DNA from: Stenotrophomonas chelatiphaga
Lineage (GTDB): Bacteria > Pseudomonadota > Gammaproteobacteria > Xanthomonadales > Xanthomonadaceae
Assembly (NCBI RefSeq): GCF_001431535.1
Contig: NZ_LDJK01000074.1
Span: forward strand, 1-57,933
Length of the DNA: 57,933 bases
Direction of reading: 5' to 3'
A program made the translations under genes and the position numbers. This document shows, piece after piece, positions 53,906 to 57,933 of the stretch (positions are counted from its first letter, which is position 1; every line of letters begins with the position of its first letter). The notes under the pieces are model-generated. The model saw only the letters and a program-made list of their open reading frames with translations, had not been told where the DNA came from and did no database searches.

Positions 53906-55012
53906 TCAGCCTTCCGGTGCTGCGGTCCCGCTTGCCTGCCGCCACCAATGGCCGGACGGCGCGGGTGCACCGATATCCAGCCGCTCGCCCATCTGTGGAG
54001 CAGCCAGGATGACCCCGCGTTCCGCGGCCAGCGCAGTAATGCGCTCGAAGGGCTCGGTCCACGGGTGCAGGGCCAGGTCGAAGGTGCCGTTGTGGATGGG
54101 CATCATCACCGTTCCGCGCAGGTCCAGGTGCGCCTGCAGGCTCTGCTCGGGTTGCATGTGCACATCGGCCCAGTCTGCGTCGTAGGCCCCGGTTTCGATC
54201 AGGGTCAGGTCGAACGGACCGTAGCGTTCGCCGATGCGCGCGAAGCCGTCGAAGTAACCGCTGTCGCCGCTGAAGAAGATGCGCCTGCTGCCGCTGTCGA
54301 TCACCCACGAGGCCCACAGCGTGCGGTTGCCGTCGGACAGGCCGCGGCCGGAGAAATGCTGCGCCGGCGTGGCGGTGACTTTCAGTCCCTGCACGCCGGT
54401 CTCCTGCCACCAGTCCAGCTGCTGGATCTTTTCCGCTGGCACCCCCCAGGCCATCAGGCGGTCGCCCACGCCCAGCGCAGTGACGAAGTGTTCGACATTC
54501 GGCGCCAGCGCGCGGATCGCATGGTGGTCGAGGTGGTCGTAATGGTCGTGGGAGATGATCACGCCGGTCAGCGGCGGCAGCGCCGCGATGTCCAGCGGCG
54601 GGGCGTGGAAGCGCTTGGGACCCATGAACGACATCGGCGAGGCACGTTCGGAGAACACCGGATCGGTCAGCCAGAAGTGGCCATCCAGCTTCATCAGCAG
54701 GGTCGAATGGCCCAGCCGCCACAGACTGTCATCCGGCGCATCCAGCAGCGCCTGGCGGGTCAGCGGCTGCACCGGAATCGGGGCAGGCGGGGTGGCATCT
54801 TTCGGCTTGTCCACCATCAAGCGCCACAACACGCCCAGCGTGCCGACGAAGCCCAGCGATGACTTGCCGGCAGGATTGTGGAAACGGCCATCGTGGAACT
54901 GCGGCGACTGTTCGTAGGAAGCGGCAGGACGTGCACCGCAGGTCAGCAGGCCAAGGGTCATGGCGATCAACACCGTTGAAAGAAGGAGGAAGCGCGGCAG
55001 GCGACGGGTCAT
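53906..55012 (-). CDS. MBL-fold metallo-hydrolase (NAPE-PLD/RomA-like), exported
   Basis: Metallo-beta-lactamase-fold hydrolase of 368 aa. The N-terminus is a signal/anchor (FLLLSTVLIAMTLGLLTCG) with a possible lipobox LLTC. Metal motif HDHYDHLDHH, then TPAQHFSGRGLSDGNRTLWA, SGDSGYFDGF and MPIHNGTFDLALHPW give the remaining ligands. It resembles the NAPE-PLD/UlaG-like branch that includes RomA-type envelope proteins; the substrate may be a phospholipid or phosphodiester (inference). Start ATG 55012 (MTRRLPRF); the longer frame is ignored. Divergent from a TetR regulator with a palindromic operator between them, so likely repressed by it. Confidence 0.87.
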   Translation of the reverse strand: MTRRLPRFLLLSTVLIAMTLGLLTCGARPAASYEQSPQFHDGRFHNPAGKSSLGFVGTLGVLWRLMVDKPKDATPPAPIPVQPLTRQALLDAPDDSLWRLGHSTLLMKLDGHFWLTDPVFSERASPMSFMGPKRFHAPPLDIAALPPLTGVIISHDHYDHLDHHAIRALAPNVEHFVTALGVGDRLMAWGVPAEKIQQLDWWQETGVQGLKVTATPAQHFSGRGLSDGNRTLWASWVIDSGSRRIFFSGDSGYFDGFARIGERYGPFDLTLIETGAYDADWADVHMQPEQSLQAHLDLRGTVMMPIHNGTFDLALHPWTEPFERITALAAERGVILAAPQMGERLDIGAPAPSGHWWRQASGTAAPEG

Positions 55013-55029
55013 TCGGGCTTGCCCTGAAA

Positions 55030-55072
55030 AGTACACTGGCGAGTCTACTTCCATTTCAGGGAAAGTAAACTG
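55030..55072. promoter_or_regulatory. Probable TetR operator region
   Basis: AAGTACACT-GGCG-AGTCTACTT (55030-55051) is a 22-bp inverted repeat symmetric at 18 positions. Its half-site pattern AGTNNACT occurs three times (55031-55038, 55043-55050, 55065-55072), the third 22 bases (two helical turns) from the second. It lies centrally in the 79-base divergent gap. Confidence 0.65.
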
Positions 55073-55091
55073 AACGGTGTAAAATATCGAG

Positions 55092-55715
55092 ATGAGTACC
55101 GATATCCGCCCTTCCCGCCTGACCGACCGCAAGCGTGCCGACATCCTGTCAGCGGCCGTGGCCGAGTTCCGCAGCTTCGGTTTCGCGGCCACCAGCATGG
55201 ACCGCATCGCTGCCACGGCGGGGGTGTCCAAGCGCACGGTGTACAACCATTTCGCCAGCAAGGACGAGCTGTTCACCGCCATCCTGTGGCAACTGTGGGA
55301 AGCCAGCCAGGCGGTGGAGGCAGTGGCTTACGCGCCGGCACAGCCGCTGCGCGAACAGCTGTTGCGGTTCACCCGGCAGAAAATGCGCCTGATGTCCGAT
55401 GCCAGCTTCATCGATCTGTCGCGGGTGGCGATCGCCGAGCTCGTGCATGCCCCGGAACGGGCACGGGCGATGATGGACAAGCTGGCGGAGAAGGAAGAAG
55501 GGCTGGCGACGTGGCTACGTGCAGCGCAGGCCGATGGCCGGCTGCGCGCGGACGTCACGCCTGCCGAAGCGGCGCATCAACTGCAGGGAATGTTGAAGGC
55601 GTTCGCGTTCTGGCCGCAGGTGACGATGGGCCAGGCGCCGCTGTCGCCGGAGGCGCAGCAGCGGCTGATGGAAGACTGCGTGGACATGTTCCTGGCGCTG
55701 CGCGCAACGGCATGA
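55092..55715 (+). CDS. TetR/AcrR-family regulator
   Basis: DNA-binding repressor of 207 aa. TetR helix-turn-helix at residues ~10-60: RADILSAAVAEFRSFGFAAT, MDRIAATAGVSKRTVYNHFA, SKDELFTAILWQ. The C-terminal part resembles the AefR-like TetR ligand domain (LRFTRQKMRLMSDASFIDL, FWPQVTMGQAPLSPEAQQRL). Divergent from the MBL-fold hydrolase across 79 bases that contain a palindromic operator, so it probably controls both genes. Ligand unknown. The stop codon is followed immediately by three TGACGGCG units and a REP array. Confidence 0.9.
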   Translation: MSTDIRPSRLTDRKRADILSAAVAEFRSFGFAATSMDRIAATAGVSKRTVYNHFASKDELFTAILWQLWEASQAVEAVAYAPAQPLREQLLRFTRQKMRLMSDASFIDLSRVAIAELVHAPERARAMMDKLAEKEEGLATWLRAAQADGRLRADVTPAEAAHQLQGMLKAFAFWPQVTMGQAPLSPEAQQRLMEDCVDMFLALRATA

Positions 55716-55873
55716 CGGCGTGACGGCGTGACGGCGTGACGACCAACGGTCGTCACCCACCAGACGCTACGGCGTGACGACCAGCGGTCGTCACCCACCA
55801 GACGCTGCGGCGTGACGACCAACGGTCGTCACCCACCAGACGCTACGGCATGACGGCCAGCGGCCGTCACTAC
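55713..55873. repeat. Tandem REP array with 38-bp period
   Basis: Three direct 8-bp repeats TGACGGCG (55713-55736) run into four REP palindromes at 55736-55756, 55774-55794, 55812-55832 and 55850-55873, each 38 bases apart and separated by CCACCAGACGCTACGGC or a one-base variant. The last has the GGCCGTCACTAC (reverse GTAG) end. It is between the TetR and aminopeptidase stops. Confidence 0.95.
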
Positions 55874-55889
55874 CGCGGCGATCGGCCGC

Positions 55890-57821
55890 TTACTTGGCTT
55901 CGGCCTTGGACAGCATGTCCTGCACCGAACCGGTGGTGATCGGGTGGTAGCCCGGCTTGGCCTTTTCAAATGCGGCCTTGGCCACGTCCAGGCCTTCCGG
56001 CGTCTTCACCAGTTCAGCGTAGATCGGCATGATCAGCTTGCGACGACCGACCCGCTCGATGAACGCCGAAGCCGCCGGGGTGGCCTCGGCATAACCGCTG
56101 CGGATGGCCAGCGGGTACCAGCGCATGGCGATCTCACCATTCGGCGTGCCGGTGAACTTGAACACGCGATCCAGCGCGGCCAGCTTGTCCAGCGGCTGCG
56201 TGGCGCCCAGGCCGTCGATGAAGCGCACCCATTCCTGGGTGCTCCACTCGGCGGTCAGCTGGTTGGTCGGCAGCTTGCCGGTCCCTTCCCAGGCGATGCG
56301 CGCGGTGTCCACGTTGCTGAAGTTGCGCGACTGCGCCTTGGCCGCGAACGCCGGAATGCCCGGCTGGTCCAGCCAGGCGGTCAGTTCAGCCTCGGTCACC
56401 GCGTTGGGGTTCTTCGGCAGCAGGTTCTTCTTCAGGTACTCGACGAACTGGTCGGTGTTCGCGCTCTGGAAGGCATGGTCATTGAACCAGCCGCGCAGGA
56501 ACGGATCGAACACTTCACGGCCGAAGCGCTGTTCCAGGAACTCCAGGAACCAGGAGCCCTTCACGTAGGCGACCTGGCTCAGGGCTTCGTCCGGGTCACG
56601 CTCGTTCAACGGCGGCAGCGCCAGCGCCTGGTCGGCCGGGCTCATGTCCTTCACCTCGGCCAGCAGGTCGGTCTGGTCGATCTGGCGCTCCATCTCGGCC
56701 ATCTCCTTGCCGTACAGCGCTTCGGTGATGCGCCCCTGCACGTAGGTGGTGAAGCCTTCGTTGAGCCAGATGTCCTTCCAGCTGGCGTTGGTCACCAGGT
56801 TGCCCGACCAGCTGTGCGCCAGTTCGTGGGCCACCAGCGAGACCAGCGACTTGTCGCCGACGATCACGGTCGGGGTAGCGAAGGTCAGGCGCGGGTTTTC
56901 CATGCCACCGAACGGGAACGACGGCGGCAGCACCAGCATGTCGTAGCGGCCCCAGCGATACTCGCCGTACAGTTTTTCAGCCGCGCCGATCATCTTCTCG
57001 GTGTCTTCGAATTCCTTGGCGGCCTTGCCGACCATGGTCGGTTCGGCCCAGACGCCGGAGCGGCCGGAAATCGGCTCGAACACCAGGTCACCGGCCGCGA
57101 TGGCCAGCAGGTAGGACGGAATGGGCTGCGGCATCTTGAAGGTGTAATCACCGTCGCGCGTGGCCTTGGGATCGTTGTCGGCGCTCATCAGCACCATCAC
57201 GTCCGGGCGGCTGGTCACGTGCGCGCTGTAGGTGAAGCGCACGCTCGGCGTGTCCTGCAGCGGCACCCAGGAACGGGCGTGGATGGCCTGCGACTGGCTG
57301 AACATGAAGGGCAGCTGCTTGCCTTCGGTCATCGACGGCTCCAGCCACTGCAGGCCCGAGGCGGTCGGTGCGGTGTGGTAGCTGATCTCGACCTTGGTCG
57401 GCTGGGCCGGCGCTTCGATGGTCAGCTTGCTGCCGAAGACCTTGTCGACCGGCGCCAGCACGAACGGCAGCGCACTGCGCGCACCGTCGGCGGCAACCGC
57501 CTCCACCTTGGCCACGTTGAGCTCGCGGGTGTCCAGCACCAGCTGCTTGGCGTCCTTGTCCTTCCATTCCAGGGTGTAGGTCGCGGTACCGCCGATCTGC
57601 TTGGCGTCGAAATCCAGCTTCAGGTCCAGCGCGATGTCCTTGATGACGACCTTCTCAGGCTCGGCATAGGAACTTTCGTCGTGGCTGCGGTTTTCGGCGT
57701 TCACGGGGGCGGCGGGCGCCTTCTGGGCGGTCGGGGCCGTGGCAGCGGGGGCTGCAGGCTCCTGGGAGCAGCCGGCGGCGAGCGCCACGGCCAGCGGAAT
57801 GAGCAGGAACGGGGTACGCAT
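55890..57821 (-). CDS. M1-family aminopeptidase lipoprotein
   Basis: Zinc aminopeptidase of the LTA4-hydrolase-like M1 branch, 643 aa. It is exported and probably lipid-anchored: MRTPFLLIPLAVALAAGC with Cys18, then an Ala/Pro linker. The N-terminal beta domain is followed by the exopeptidase motif GGMEN (305-309), zinc motif HELAH (332-336) with the third ligand Glu355 in NEGFTTYVQ, and a C-terminal helical domain. It would degrade peptides in the periplasm. Stop just beyond the REP array. A perfect 11-bp inverted repeat lies 15 bases upstream of the ATG. Confidence 0.95.
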   Translation of the reverse strand: MRTPFLLIPLAVALAAGCSQEPAAPAATAPTAQKAPAAPVNAENRSHDESSYAEPEKVVIKDIALDLKLDFDAKQIGGTATYTLEWKDKDAKQLVLDTRELNVAKVEAVAADGARSALPFVLAPVDKVFGSKLTIEAPAQPTKVEISYHTAPTASGLQWLEPSMTEGKQLPFMFSQSQAIHARSWVPLQDTPSVRFTYSAHVTSRPDVMVLMSADNDPKATRDGDYTFKMPQPIPSYLLAIAAGDLVFEPISGRSGVWAEPTMVGKAAKEFEDTEKMIGAAEKLYGEYRWGRYDMLVLPPSFPFGGMENPRLTFATPTVIVGDKSLVSLVAHELAHSWSGNLVTNASWKDIWLNEGFTTYVQGRITEALYGKEMAEMERQIDQTDLLAEVKDMSPADQALALPPLNERDPDEALSQVAYVKGSWFLEFLEQRFGREVFDPFLRGWFNDHAFQSANTDQFVEYLKKNLLPKNPNAVTEAELTAWLDQPGIPAFAAKAQSRNFSNVDTARIAWEGTGKLPTNQLTAEWSTQEWVRFIDGLGATQPLDKLAALDRVFKFTGTPNGEIAMRWYPLAIRSGYAEATPAASAFIERVGRRKLIMPIYAELVKTPEGLDVAKAAFEKAKPGYHPITTGSVQDMLSKAEAK

Positions 57822-57835
57822 GAATCGAGACCGTT

Positions 57836-57864
57836 TCAGGGGTAAACCGGGATTTTACCCCTGA
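57836..57864. promoter_or_regulatory. Perfect inverted repeat upstream of the M1 aminopeptidase
   Basis: TCAGGGGTAAA / TTTACCCCTGA, 11-bp arms with a 7-base spacer, centred about 29 bases upstream of the start codon. No Shine-Dalgarno is obvious on the minus strand, so it could be an operator or a leader hairpin. The remaining bases to 57933 show no feature. Confidence 0.6.
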
Positions 57865-57933
57865 ACCGCACCTGGTAGCGCCGAAGGCAGCAGCAGGAGC
57901 CGCCGCCAACGTCGCTTGCGACGGCCCGCAGGG

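Noticed and set aside
53593..53970. 125-codon open frame between the second protease and the MBL gene
   Set aside because: Arg/Gly/Ala-rich with no motif, overlaps the end of the MBL gene in another frame and lacks a ribosome site.
55713..55873. CRISPR array
   Set aside because: Regular repeats with spacers, but the spacers are near-identical to each other, the repeats are REP palindromes and no cas genes are present.

Overview
The window looks like a chromosomal segment of a Stenotrophomonas species (S. maltophilia complex or a close relative). The evidence is uniformly high GC, Xanthomonadaceae-type gene content and order, and many copies of the GTAG-headed palindromic REP family (SMAG elements, core GTAGTGACGGCC…GGCCGTCA and variants). 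I see no tRNA, rRNA, insertion sequence, prophage or CRISPR array. The first 263 bases are an exact inverted copy of 551-813, so the left edge is probably a contig end with a fold-back artefact or the edge of an inversion.

Layout. 1-3090: 3'-truncated beta-helix autotransporter/adhesin. 3344-15695: an N-acetylglucosamine (GlcNAc) locus with a leftward operon nagP-nagR-nagB-II-nagA-nagX and, divergently, a sugar kinase, a TonB-dependent receptor and a GH20 hexosaminidase; LacI-type palindromes overlap both divergent promoters. 15730-19530: VanZ-like protein, MidA-type methyltransferase, pteridine reductase, folK and an orphan Anbu proteasome-like peptidase. 19593-28441: a REC-HK-REC hybrid kinase, a BON protein, an oxidoreductase, a short 6-phosphogluconate dehydrogenase with two exported proteins upstream of it, and the tail-specific protease prc. 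28684-43783: the leftward cell-wall block mreB-mreC-mreD-mrdA-rodA-mltB-rlpA-dacC followed by ybeD-lipB-lipA, interrupted between dacC and ybeD by a REP-bounded islet carrying a CsgG-like protein and an LpxR-like lipid A deacylase. 44154-46526: PfkB kinase, HAD phosphatase, lipoprotein. 46641-53542: two tandem S8 serine-protease autotransporters, the upstream one frameshifted in its barrel. 53906-57821: MBL-fold hydrolase divergent from a TetR regulator, then an M1 aminopeptidase lipoprotein.

How the genes work together. In the GlcNAc locus the secreted hexosaminidase would release GlcNAc from chitin or peptidoglycan fragments, the TonB receptor would carry sugar over the outer membrane, NagP over the inner membrane, the kinase would phosphorylate it, and NagA and NagB-II would convert it to fructose-6-phosphate under NagR control. 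The mre/mrd/mlt/rlp/dac block is the rod-shape and septal peptidoglycan machinery, and lipB-lipA make lipoyl cofactor.

The most striking signal is the number of REP elements inside reading frames: GH20 hexosaminidase, LipB N-terminus, RlpA linker, MrdA tail and MreC tail, plus one whose GTAG supplies the stop codon of the hybrid kinase. They read through without stops and encode recurring short peptides. Other notable items are an attenuator-like leader between rodA and mltB, and palindromic operators in the nag and TetR/MBL divergent regions.
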